In this document: positions 1 to 5,772 of the stretch, in pieces | Numbering within the stretch: position 1 is the stretch's first letter | Layout of the letters: each line of letters begins with the position of its first letter | DNA from: Nitrospirota bacterium | GTDB taxonomy: Bacteria; Nitrospirota; Nitrospiria; Nitrospirales; UBA8639 | Reading direction: 5' to 3' | Assembly: GCA_029865515.1 (NCBI GenBank) | Contig: JAOUGQ010000083.1 | Coordinates: forward strand, 1 to 11,398 | Length of the DNA: 11,398 nucleotides | The notes under the pieces: generated by a model | Told to the model about the DNA's origin: nothing | What the model saw: the letters and a program-made list of their open reading frames with translations, nothing else | Database searches by the model: none | Made by a program: the position numbers and the translations under genes

Positions 1-126
1 GTCTGGTGGGGGCACCACATTATTTTTTCCCTCATTGTTGAAGGCCCCCTTGTGAAGCAATACAGACGCAATCTGTTCAATCGATTCTCGGAGGTGGCGG
101 ACCGTGACCTCTGCCTGTGTTTGAGT

Positions 127-399
127 TCATCTCTCTGGGAGTGGAAAGCAGGACCCGGCTTCACCCTTGCCATCACCCAACGCCGTCGATCGGAAATTGC
201 TGCAGTGCTCGATCATCGCACGTTTTTTAAAATTTCCCGCTTTATTCCGATTGATGATCCGGCAGTCGAAACGGGCAAAGTCGTCGATGAGGGTCTTAAG
301 GCGTTTCAGGCGATTCTTCCGGTCATCATTCCTTGAATCATCTTCATAGACACCATTCCTGCAATCTTGGCCCAGAAGCCGTCTGAAGCTCCCAGACAC
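127..399 (-). CDS. Uncertain small ORF after the DUF2726-like gene, possibly a decayed gene
   Basis: This 90-codon frame starts at a GTG (399-397) that overlaps the TAG stop of the upstream minus-strand gene by one base, an arrangement typical of translational coupling. No family is recognised. The product would be basic and Arg/Lys/Asp-rich with no membrane segment. Codons in the middle of the frame end mostly in C or G, like the neighbouring genes, but the first 20 codons do not. The same frame is blocked by a TGA at 129-127 and then stays open for 42 more codons to the left edge, where an amphipathic helix-like stretch (EVTVRHLRESIEQIASVLL) is encoded. A plus-strand frame at 52-336 (GTG start, AAGG upstream) also covers this DNA, and I cannot exclude it. 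It may be a real small gene, a pseudogene or non-coding DNA. Confidence 0.2.
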   Translation of the reverse strand: MSGSFRRLLGQDCRNGVYEDDSRNDDRKNRLKRLKTLIDDFARFDCRIINRNKAGNFKKRAMIEHCSNFRSTALGDGKGEAGSCFPLPER

Positions 400-929
400 T
401 ACTCTTCTTCAGCTAATCCCAGCAGTTCAGTGAGTTGATCAACCGAATAGGGCTGATTGAGCTGAAGTGTAATGTGCTGGATTCCCGCCGCTATCAACAG
501 GGTGTCTACCAATCGATCACGATCTTCTCGTCCTGCCGCACCGGGAGAACTCTTCTGGAAGGTAATGACGGTCATCGCTTTAAGTGTGCCAGGATGCGCC
601 AGGACGACGTCACAGCGAACAGGCTGAATGGTTCGCATGACCGCCTTTCGGGCTTCTTCATCTTTATCGCCAAGGGACAGGACACTTAAGATGGGCATTT
701 TGGCCAGGACCAGCAGATGGTCCTGGGCCGCTAATTTAATCAGATTGAAGAGGGTCGCTTCTTCGGGAGACATCAGCGGGCGAGGGGTCACCACGCTCTC
801 ACCAGATTCCGGCCTCAGAGCTGGTACGGAATCTGCTGGAAGAGGACGACGCCAGATCCATTGCAAAAGAAAAATCACTCCGAACACTAAACCAGCTAAG
901 AGAATAAGTGAGAGTCCGTTCTGAGCCAT
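399..929 (-). CDS. Membrane-anchored DUF2726-type protein
   Basis: This 176-residue protein begins with a hydrophobic segment (about residues 5-25, LSLILLAGLVFGVIFLLQW) followed by Arg residues, which suggests one membrane anchor with the rest in the cytoplasm. A Pro-rich linker (about 30-52) leads into a domain at about 52-157 that resembles DUF2726. That domain opens with LMSPEEATLFNLIKLA, continues with a kV/l-type strand (LVLAKMPILSVL), then RCDVVLAH, and ends with a helix and strand (VDTLLIAAGIQHITLQL) like the family's closing 'L..aGi..lri' pattern. The family is distantly related to restriction-endonuclease-like folds, but its function is unknown and I assign none. The ATG at 929-927 has no strong Shine-Dalgarno. 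The gene lies 54 bp downstream of anmK and could share its transcript. The family call rests on pattern recognition, not on a profile search. Confidence 0.75.
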   Translation of the reverse strand: MAQNGLSLILLAGLVFGVIFLLQWIWRRPLPADSVPALRPESGESVVTPRPLMSPEEATLFNLIKLAAQDHLLVLAKMPILSVLSLGDKDEEARKAVMRTIQPVRCDVVLAHPGTLKAMTVITFQKSSPGAAGREDRDRLVDTLLIAAGIQHITLQLNQPYSVDQLTELLGLAEEE

Positions 930-983
930 GAATCAATCCGTCATTTCGGCGAGGTGTACAAGCAAGAAACCATGAGGAACATA

Positions 984-2144
984 TTAGGGAAGTCCGTGAA
1001 GACCAGGAGTCACCGTCCCCAAAATAACCGGATGACTGGCTCCGGTGACCTTGGGGAGGTTGGCGCACACTCCCTGTATCGCTTGATAGGCTAGCACCGC
1101 AAAGGCTTGAGCTTCAAACGCTTGACTGGATGACTCACATTGATCCATGCGGTTCACAGGGATGGGATGGAACACATCTGAGAGTTCTGCCCAGAGACGA
1201 TTATTCCGCACCCCTCCGCCTCCAACCACCACCTCATCAATGGGAGCCCTCGTCCATTCTTTCGAGTTTCGAATAACCTGTGCAATAAACCGGCAGCCCG
1301 TCGCCAGAAGATCTGGAAAAGCAAGATGGCGACGATGGGCTTGAGCCCGCACCTGTTGAACATACGCCTCCCCAAACATCTCACGCCCCGTGGATTTAGG
1401 AGGTCGTCGGGACACATAGGGATGAGCTAATAGCCAGCGAAGCACGCCCTCATGCACTTGCCCCTTCTGAGCGAGGCGACCTCCCAGGTCTACTCTGACT
1501 TTCCCCTTCGTTTCCAAAGCCACTAATCCATCCAACAACATATTGCACGGCCCTGTATCAAACGCCCGGACGGTTGCCAGTTTCCCACCGCAAGGCAGGA
1601 TGGTCACATTGGCAATCCCTCCCAGATTGACTACCAATCGCGTGGCATGCTTCCTGGCAAACAGGAGGGCATGGGCATAAGGAGTCAAGGGAGCACCCTC
1701 TCCGCCCGCGGCAAGATCTCTGGCTCGAAAATCCGATACCGTGGTGATTCCGGTACGTTCCGCAATCACCTGAGGATCTCCGATTTGTAGAGTCGAGCGG
1801 ATCCGACCAACCCCAGGCTCATAGGTGGGGGCAGGCCGGTGATGAATCGTTTGACCATGAGAACCGATCAACCCCACTTGTTGAGGAGAAATCCCGGAAT
1901 GATTAATCGCCAACAACGCGGTTTTGGCAAACACTTCTCCCAGTAGGGCATTGAGGTGGCAGATCTGCCCCACTGTCCCCTGCTCGCAAACCTGTAAGAT
2001 GTGTTGCCGAAGTCTGGAAGAATACGGCCGGCCAACATGTTTGAGCAGTGTCACCTTGAGACGATGTCCTGTTCCTCGAATATCCACGACCGCCGCGTCT
2101 ACCCCGTCCGCCGACGTCCCGGACATCAACCCCACAACAATCAC
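984..2144 (-). CDS. anmK: Anhydro-N-acetylmuramic acid kinase (AnmK)
   Basis: AnmK opens the 1,6-anhydro ring of anhydro-N-acetylmuramic acid, released during cell-wall turnover, and phosphorylates it with ATP to MurNAc-6-phosphate. It is a cytoplasmic peptidoglycan-recycling enzyme. The 386-residue protein shows the family's full pattern: GLMSGTSADGVDAA at residues 5-18 (phosphate-binding loop), GSHGQTIHH at 94-102, DFRARDLAAGGEGAPLTP at 138-155, NLGGIANVT at 173-181, FDTGPCN at 195-201 with Asp196 at the proposed general-base position, the PPKSTGREMF element at 248-257, and VVVGGGGVRNNRLW at 305-318 (adenosine binding). The DTGP loop has Cys200 where Gly is usual. The length is slightly above the roughly 370 residues of the E. 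coli enzyme. The start is GTG at 2144-2142, preceded by GAGG at a 6-base spacing. No MurQ-type etherase lies in the window. It is probably co-transcribed with the GNAT gene upstream and the DUF2726-like gene downstream. Confidence 0.97.
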   Translation of the reverse strand: MIVVGLMSGTSADGVDAAVVDIRGTGHRLKVTLLKHVGRPYSSRLRQHILQVCEQGTVGQICHLNALLGEVFAKTALLAINHSGISPQQVGLIGSHGQTIHHRPAPTYEPGVGRIRSTLQIGDPQVIAERTGITTVSDFRARDLAAGGEGAPLTPYAHALLFARKHATRLVVNLGGIANVTILPCGGKLATVRAFDTGPCNMLLDGLVALETKGKVRVDLGGRLAQKGQVHEGVLRWLLAHPYVSRRPPKSTGREMFGEAYVQQVRAQAHRRHLAFPDLLATGCRFIAQVIRNSKEWTRAPIDEVVVGGGGVRNNRLWAELSDVFHPIPVNRMDQCESSSQAFEAQAFAVLAYQAIQGVCANLPKVTGASHPVILGTVTPGLHGLP

Positions 2145-2240
2145 TGGGTACCTCGTTTCATAAACGTGGATGCATCAAGCGAATGACTTTCGAAACGATC
2201 TGAGTCTCGCAATGCTTCTTCCCCCCATCCATACGAATCA

Positions 2241-2660
2241 TTATGTCTTCGCGGGGGGAATATGTTTGCGCCGGTCCCAGACCATGCCGGTCTGTTCTTT
2301 ATCAGAAAATCCCAAAGAAGCATAAAACCCCTGGTAGCGTCTGGTGCAGAGCCAAAAGAGCTCCACCCGTTCCAGGGTAGGGTGAGTCAAAATTCGATGG
2401 ATGATCCCCTTGCCAATGTCCAGATCCTGATAGGCCCGATCCACAATCACATCCCAAATCGAAGCCCGAAACACATAGTCCGTCAACACCCGCCCGAATC
2501 CCACCAGTCTGGGTCCATCCCACGCGGAGATGGTCACATCCGTATGAGCCAGCATGAATTTGGTGTCCTCCAGTGAACGGTCACGAGCCCAATCCGTTTG
2601 GGCGAATAACACCAAAAGCTGTTGGGGATCAATGTCGGTTGAATCCAAAAAATTGATCAT
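2241..2660 (-). CDS. GNAT-family N-acetyltransferase
   Basis: This 139-residue single-domain acetyltransferase would transfer acetyl from acetyl-CoA to an amine; the substrate is unknown. The middle strands (VTISAWDGPRLVGFGRVLTD, residues 42-61) and the strand and turn before the CoA-binding helix (FRASIWDVIVDRAYQ, 64-78) resemble the chloroplast/cyanobacterial NSI-like GNAT group. The CoA pyrophosphate loop follows at 78-85 (QDLDIGKG), and the C-terminal FYASLGF (112-118) matches the usual FYxklGF element. The loop is atypical because Asp81 stands where the Q/R-x-x-G-x-G/A motif has Gly. The ATG at 2660-2658 has no visible Shine-Dalgarno, and the start is accepted because it opens the family's first helix properly. 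It is divergent from the zinc-ribbon gene and lies 96 bp upstream of anmK, with no terminator between. Confidence 0.9.
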   Translation of the reverse strand: MINFLDSTDIDPQQLLVLFAQTDWARDRSLEDTKFMLAHTDVTISAWDGPRLVGFGRVLTDYVFRASIWDVIVDRAYQDLDIGKGIIHRILTHPTLERVELFWLCTRRYQGFYASLGFSDKEQTGMVWDRRKHIPPAKT

Positions 2661-2663
2661 GCG

Positions 2664-2693
2664 TTGGCAGATTGTGGCAAGATGTATTACACT
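2664..2693 (+). promoter_or_regulatory. Candidate sigma70-type promoter for the zinc-ribbon gene
   Basis: TTGGCA (2664-2669) matches the -35 consensus at five of six positions. TACACT (2688-2693) follows after an 18-base spacer as a -10 with four of six matches. It lies in the short divergent interval between the GNAT and zinc-ribbon genes, about 30 bases upstream of the Shine-Dalgarno. This is a consensus match only. Confidence 0.35.
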
Positions 2694-2735
2694 AAGTCCA
2701 CTAGAATTACGCGACCATAAACCGGAGGCATGCCG

Positions 2736-2915
2736 ATGTCGATGTTAGTCAGAAAATGCCCAAAATGTAGCAAGTTATTTTGGAAAAAAGAAGAAGACAT
2801 TGAATATGCCGATGAGAATACGTGGAAGGTTGTGTGCAATCACTGCCATCAGGTCCTCAGAATCCCCTTGATTACGCAGGGGGCCAATGCCGGCGCTCCC
2901 AAAATGGGTCATTAG
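2736..2915 (+). CDS. Small zinc-ribbon protein
   Basis: This 59-residue protein carries two Cys pairs, CPKC near the N terminus and CNHC about 27 residues later, the signature of a small zinc ribbon. Between them lies an acidic/lysine stretch (WKKEEDIEYADENTW), and the C-terminal tail is Gly/Ala-rich and probably disordered. Three in-frame ATGs occur at 2730, 2736 and 2742. GGAGG at 2724-2728 sits only 1 base from the first but 7 bases from the second, so 2736 is chosen. The protein is too small to have catalytic activity of its own and may bind nucleic acid or a partner protein. No specific family is recognised. It stands alone, with 99 bp before the esterase gene. Confidence 0.75.
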   Translation: MSMLVRKCPKCSKLFWKKEEDIEYADENTWKVVCNHCHQVLRIPLITQGANAGAPKMGH

Positions 2916-3014
2916 ACCTCGCGCTCACTCCACCCCCCTCTATCAATCTCCGCGTAATTTTGGCTGCCTGGAATTTCCTTGATTGTAACTTAAGCTGACT
3001 GGGGCGAGACGTGT

Positions 3015-3743
3015 ATGCGACAAGAACAATGGGCAGGGCTGAATGTCTGCATAACCGGAGGCCTGGACCGGGAAGGCGGAGGCGAAGGCCCTTTGGTGTT
3101 TTTATTGCATGGATTTGGGGCGCCAGGAGATGATCTGGTTGCCTTATGGCGATACCTTACAGTTCCGGAGGAAGTCCGGTTTGTATTTCCCGCGGCTCCT
3201 TTGAAATTGGATATGGGTTTTGGAGATGCTCGTGCCTGGTGGATGCTGGATATTGAACGGGTCACACGGGCAAGGGCCTTAGGGCAATGGGAGGAATTGT
3301 CGCAGGAAATTCCTCGTGGACTGACACCTGCTCGAACCCAGGTCCTGGAGCTTCTGGCCGTTGCCATGGAAGAATTGGCCGCTCCACCTGCGTCAATCGT
3401 TCTGGGCGGGTTTTCACAAGGAGCCATGCTTTCGACGGACCTTGCGCTCCATTCAGATATCCCCCTTGCAGGACTGGTCCTGCTTTCCGGGACCGTGATC
3501 GCGAAACAGGAATGGCTTGCTCGATTACCTCATCGGCAGGGTCTTTCGGTATTTCAGAGCCATGGGATGGACGATGCCATTCTGCCATTCTCTGCCGCCC
3601 AAGAGCTCCGCACTCACATTCAAACTGCCGGTCTTCCCATCCAATGGGTGGAATTTCCGGGTGGTCATGAAATTCCCTTTCAGGTCTTGGAGCGCCTCGG
3701 CACCTTTCTTCAGTCCGTACTCTACCCCAACCCCGGACAATAA
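3015..3743 (+). CDS. Phospholipase/carboxylesterase family alpha/beta hydrolase
   Basis: This 242-residue serine hydrolase belongs to the abhydrolase_2 (acyl-protein thioesterase/carboxylesterase) family. The oxyanion-hole strand is VFLLHGFGAPGDD (28-40), and the nucleophile elbow GGFSQGA (131-137) places Ser134 as nucleophile. HGMDDAILP (183-191) gives Asp187 as the acid, and GGHEIP (216-221) gives His218. All three catalytic residues are therefore present. Such enzymes hydrolyse short acyl or thioester bonds, and the natural substrate cannot be read from the sequence. There is no signal peptide, so it is probably cytoplasmic. The region before the ATG has GGGGCGAG as a weak ribosome-binding site. 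A possible promoter, TTGGCT (2960-2965) with TGTAAC (2984-2989), has an 18-base spacer. Its neighbours do not suggest a pathway. Confidence 0.92.
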   Translation: MRQEQWAGLNVCITGGLDREGGGEGPLVFLLHGFGAPGDDLVALWRYLTVPEEVRFVFPAAPLKLDMGFGDARAWWMLDIERVTRARALGQWEELSQEIPRGLTPARTQVLELLAVAMEELAAPPASIVLGGFSQGAMLSTDLALHSDIPLAGLVLLSGTVIAKQEWLARLPHRQGLSVFQSHGMDDAILPFSAAQELRTHIQTAGLPIQWVEFPGGHEIPFQVLERLGTFLQSVLYPNPGQ

Positions 3744-3775
3744 GGTTTGGATCTCAACAGTGTTCAAGAGCCTCA

Positions 3776-3805
3776 TTGCGTAGAAAAAACGCTCTTCGGT
3801 ATAGT
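3776..3805 (+). promoter_or_regulatory. Candidate sigma70-type promoter for bolA-grx
   Basis: TTGCGT (3776-3781) and TATAGT (3800-3805, five of six consensus bases) are separated by 18 bases in the gap between the esterase and the BolA gene. This would start a transcript near 3812 with a leader of about 38 bases. It is a consensus match only. Confidence 0.45.
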
Positions 3806-3849
3806 GATAACTCGGTTTCATTTTTTATTCACATGATGGCTCAACGCGT

Positions 3850-4098
3850 ATGATGACGTTCGAAGATCTCACCACCCACATCACCCAAGCCTTGGGGGAA
3901 GCGGAAGTATCGGTTATGGATCGAACGGGAACGATGGATCACTTTACCGTCAAAATCATTTCCGATGCCTTCCAGGGGAAAAATTTGTTAGACCGCCATC
4001 GCATGGTGTATCAAGCCCTAGATAGTCCCTTGAAGGATGGACGCATTCACGCCCTGGAAATTCAGGCCAAAACCAAAGATGAAGCACAAGGAGGATAA
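3850..4098 (+). CDS. bolA: BolA-family protein (IbaG/YrbA-size)
   Basis: This 82-residue protein covers the whole BolA domain. It has the first strand and loop (VSVMDRTGTMDHFTVKIIS, residues 20-38), the helix-turn signature GKNLLDRHRMVYQAL (43-57) with the hallmark RHR, and the final strand IHALEI (66-71). BolA proteins pair with monothiol glutaredoxins to bind a shared [2Fe-2S] cluster. The invariant His of the IHAL motif (His67 here) is the established cluster ligand, and His31 lies in the loop that supplies the second ligand. The size is that of the short IbaG type rather than E. coli BolA. Two consecutive ATGs begin the gene and no clear Shine-Dalgarno precedes them. A six-codon reading frame starting at 3833 has its TGA overlapping this start. 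The glutaredoxin follows after 5 bases, which strongly supports a functional pair. Confidence 0.93.
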   Translation: MMTFEDLTTHITQALGEAEVSVMDRTGTMDHFTVKIISDAFQGKNLLDRHRMVYQALDSPLKDGRIHALEIQAKTKDEAQGG

Positions 4099-4103
4099 CC
4101 CGA

Positions 4104-4436
4104 ATGAGCAATCCCATCGAAGACGAAATTAAAAAAGAAATCGCCCAACACAAAATTCTTATCTATGGGAAAGGGACCAAGACCGCGCCACAATGCGGCT
4201 TCACCGTCGAGACCATGGAGTTTTTCAACAAGTTCGGCTATCCCTATGAGCTGATCAATGTGTTGCCTAACCCGGAAAAACGGGAAGCCCTTTCCAAAAT
4301 GACCAACTGGCCGACTCTTCCGAAAGTGTTCATCAACGGACAATTTTACGGAGACACCGATATTTTAGGCCCCATGGAAGAAAAGGGTGAAATCCAGCCA
4401 CTATTAAAAGAAGCCTTTTCGGATCAAGCCAATTAA
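4104..4436 (+). CDS. grxD: Monothiol glutaredoxin (Grx4/GrxD type) with a CGFT active site
   Basis: This 110-residue single-domain monothiol glutaredoxin of the Fe-S cluster-carrier class has the features KGT at 23-25 (glutathione contact), QCGFT at 30-34 with the single active Cys31, WPTLPKVFING at 69-79 with the cis-proline Pro73, and GDTDI at 83-87. Two positions differ from the usual family pattern. The CGFS motif reads CGFT, and the GGC/S-D glutathione-binding turn reads GDTD. The helix ahead of the active site and the final EEKGEIQPLL helix are normal. Its role is inferred as [2Fe-2S] cluster transfer together with the adjacent BolA. AGGAGG lies 9 bases before the ATG and overlaps the end of bolA, so the two are co-transcribed. 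An intrinsic terminator follows 36 bases after the stop. Confidence 0.95.
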   Translation: MSNPIEDEIKKEIAQHKILIYGKGTKTAPQCGFTVETMEFFNKFGYPYELINVLPNPEKREALSKMTNWPTLPKVFINGQFYGDTDILGPMEEKGEIQPLLKEAFSDQAN

Positions 4437-4471
4437 GAATGGTGGCATCATTTCAACCAACGGGTTCAGAA

Positions 4472-4506
4472 AGGCCCACGCTTTTTCAAGGTGGGCCTCT
4501 CTTTTT
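4472..4506 (+). terminator. Intrinsic terminator of the bolA-grx operon
   Basis: AGGCCCAC (4472-4479) pairs perfectly with GTGGGCCT (4491-4498) around an 11-base loop, and a run of five T follows at 4502-4506. It lies 36 bases past the glutaredoxin stop. Confidence 0.85.
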
Positions 4507-4588
4507 GTCCCGGCACTGACGCCAGACAGTACCGGCCCCCTGCACCATTCCTCCTTTAACGTTCCACTGCCGCTAAAAGAAACTCTCA

Positions 4589-4606
4589 AAGAGCCATCGG
4601 GCTCTT
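4589..4606 (-). terminator. Candidate minus-strand terminator hairpin
   Basis: AAGAGCC (4589-4595) and GGCTCTT (4600-4606) form a 7-bp stem with a 4-base loop. Read on the minus strand, the stem is followed by TGAGAG and then TTTCTTTT, a T-rich tail displaced by six bases. It lies 4 bases after the TGA of the possible minus-strand ORF 4805-4611. The spaced T tract makes it a weak terminator. Confidence 0.35.
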
Positions 4607-4610
4607 CCCC

Positions 4611-4805
4611 TCAGATGTTTTCAAAGCATGGGGCACGTTCTATTAAATCGTTGATCGTCGCAGCGTTCTGTTCATGAATCTGAACGGTCTTGTGTGGGTA
4701 CGTGTTGATTCGTTCTGTTGTTGGTGCTTGTTGGTTCGTTGAAGTGTCTTCTATTTTTTTCCTCAAAACCTCCCACTCAATCGTATCAAGCCTGTGGCCT
4801 GCCAT
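4611..4805 (-). CDS. Possible small hydrophilic protein of 64 residues
   Basis: No family is recognised. The frame has an ATG at 4805-4803 preceded by AAGG at a 6-base spacing, and its TGA is followed almost at once by a hairpin with a T-rich tail on the same strand, which together look like a small complete gene. The product would be hydrophilic, with Thr, Asn, Gln and Glu prominent and no membrane segment or Cys motif. Against it, codon use includes many A-ending codons unlike the neighbours, and the plus strand of this interval must contain the control region of the TPR gene. It may be a coincidental frame or the template of an antisense transcript. Confidence 0.25.
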   Translation of the reverse strand: MAGHRLDTIEWEVLRKKIEDTSTNQQAPTTERINTYPHKTVQIHEQNAATINDLIERAPCFENI

Positions 4806-4846
4806 CCGATACCTTCAAGCAGTAATCACTGGGACGGGGAGCATTC

Positions 4847-5632
4847 ATGAGACCTTACGCCTATTCATGTCCAGCGCCAGAGGCAGAAGCATCGCGAACG
4901 TCAAGGAAACAAAAACCATCCTGGACCACGTTGATCATCGGCGCAATCACCTGCACGGGAATGTTGACATCGTCTGCCGCATTGGGAAGTCATTTGACGC
5001 TACCCGGCTCCCAGGACCTGCATCACTCTCAAAGTTCAGACCATGACCCTTTGATTCGCCAACTGGAAACTATCAACAACTATACCTCTCCTCATTCTCT
5101 GCCTAATCCAGAAGCCGAGGCTTCGCCTCTTGTTGAAAATCCGGCTGTCACTGCACCCACTCTTCCTCCACCCATTGCCACTGAACGTACACCTTCACAA
5201 CGATCCCAATTCACCTCAACGGGGAACCCCGCACCCGTTGCAGTCCTGGCTCGCAGGAATGATTCAGAAGGTCATGTGGATCTGGGGTGGAAGTTTTTGC
5301 TGAACGGGCGTCCCCAAGCCGCAATGGCCGCCTACCGCGAAGCCCTCCGGCATTATCCAAACTCGGCCACCACCTATGTCGGCATGGGCATCGCCTTAAA
5401 AAGTCTGGGTGATGTCGAACAGGCCAAACAGGCTATTCAACACGCGCTCGAACTCAATCCTCATCTCTCCTCCGCGCTCGTGCACTTAGGCTACCTTTAC
5501 GCGGATGGCTACGTTGGCCCTTCCGATCACAAGACTGCTCGCAGATTATTCGATCAAGCCTCCCAACTCGGAGATCCCTTCGCCAGCATTGCTCTCCTGG
5601 ATCTGAAATCACGCTCAACCTCAAAATTTTGA
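4847..5632 (+). CDS. Membrane-anchored TPR protein, probably pilus-associated
   Basis: In this 261-residue protein, a basic N terminus (residues 1-25) is followed by one hydrophobic segment (about 26-47, WTTLIIGAITCTGMLTSSAALG), either a signal anchor or a signal peptide. Next comes a low-complexity Pro/Ser/Thr-rich linker (about 50-135). The C-terminal half holds tandem helical repeats. Two TPRs are clear: GHVDLGWKFLLNGRPQAAMA onwards (142-173), and the next at 174-207 ending in ALELNPH. A third, Sel1-like repeat lies at 208-246 (LGYLYADGYVGPSDHKTARR). TPR proteins of this kind act as protein-protein scaffolds, and in pilus loci PilF/TadD-like members help assembly of envelope parts. The link here is inferred from position, 140 bp upstream of the first prepilin on the same strand. 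GGGGAG sits about 5 bases before the ATG. The exact partner is unknown. Confidence 0.8.
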   Translation: MRPYAYSCPAPEAEASRTSRKQKPSWTTLIIGAITCTGMLTSSAALGSHLTLPGSQDLHHSQSSDHDPLIRQLETINNYTSPHSLPNPEAEASPLVENPAVTAPTLPPPIATERTPSQRSQFTSTGNPAPVAVLARRNDSEGHVDLGWKFLLNGRPQAAMAAYREALRHYPNSATTYVGMGIALKSLGDVEQAKQAIQHALELNPHLSSALVHLGYLYADGYVGPSDHKTARRLFDQASQLGDPFASIALLDLKSRSTSKF

Positions 5633-5772
5633 TTTCCAGAAGTGGGGGTGGCTCAAGAACGCTATTCCAAGAGCTGAAGGACTGTTCTGTGGAATGCGTA
5701 TCCATACGACATCACACATTCAGCCTGGGAACAGAATTCAATGGAGCAGCCATGGTAAAGGAGATCTGAAAT

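Larger units (their letters stand above)
4507..4846. other. Intergenic region with two hairpins and a G/T-rich stretch
   Basis: Between the glutaredoxin terminator and the TPR gene lie three things. The first is an imperfect stem-loop at 4510-4535 (CCGGCACTG with CAGTACCGG, one mismatch, 8-base loop). The second is a hairpin at 4589-4606. The third is a G/T-rich stretch at about 4689-4745 with repeated TTGNTTCGTT words (TTGATTCGTT and TTGGTTCGTT). A possible minus-strand small gene at 4611-4805 occupies most of it. The TPR gene's promoter should be here, but I see no convincing -35/-10 pair. Confidence 0.5.

Noticed and set aside
52..336. 94-codon plus-strand frame with a GTG start at the left edge
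   Set aside because: AAGG lies 7 bases upstream and codon composition is not absurd, but the protein has no recognisable feature and is opposed by an equally plausible minus-strand frame. The evidence is too weak to list it as a gene.
2158..2241. 27-codon minus-strand frame whose ATG overlaps the GNAT stop and fills the gap to anmK
   Set aside because: It has no Shine-Dalgarno of its own beyond possible coupling, no protein-like pattern, and is short enough to arise by chance.
2141..2323. 60-codon minus-strand frame across the GNAT 3' end
   Set aside because: It is a shadow of the GNAT gene in another frame, without an independent ribosome-binding site or homology signal.
4690..5046. 118-codon plus-strand frame across the TPR gene start
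   Set aside because: It overlaps the TPR gene in another frame. The TPR frame has a Shine-Dalgarno, a membrane segment and clear repeats, while this one has no recognisable character.
5650..5670. Possible sigma54 promoter (TGGCTCAAGAACGCT) upstream of the first prepilin
   Set aside because: The GG and GC elements are separated by 9 bases instead of the required 10, and the rest of the consensus is poor.
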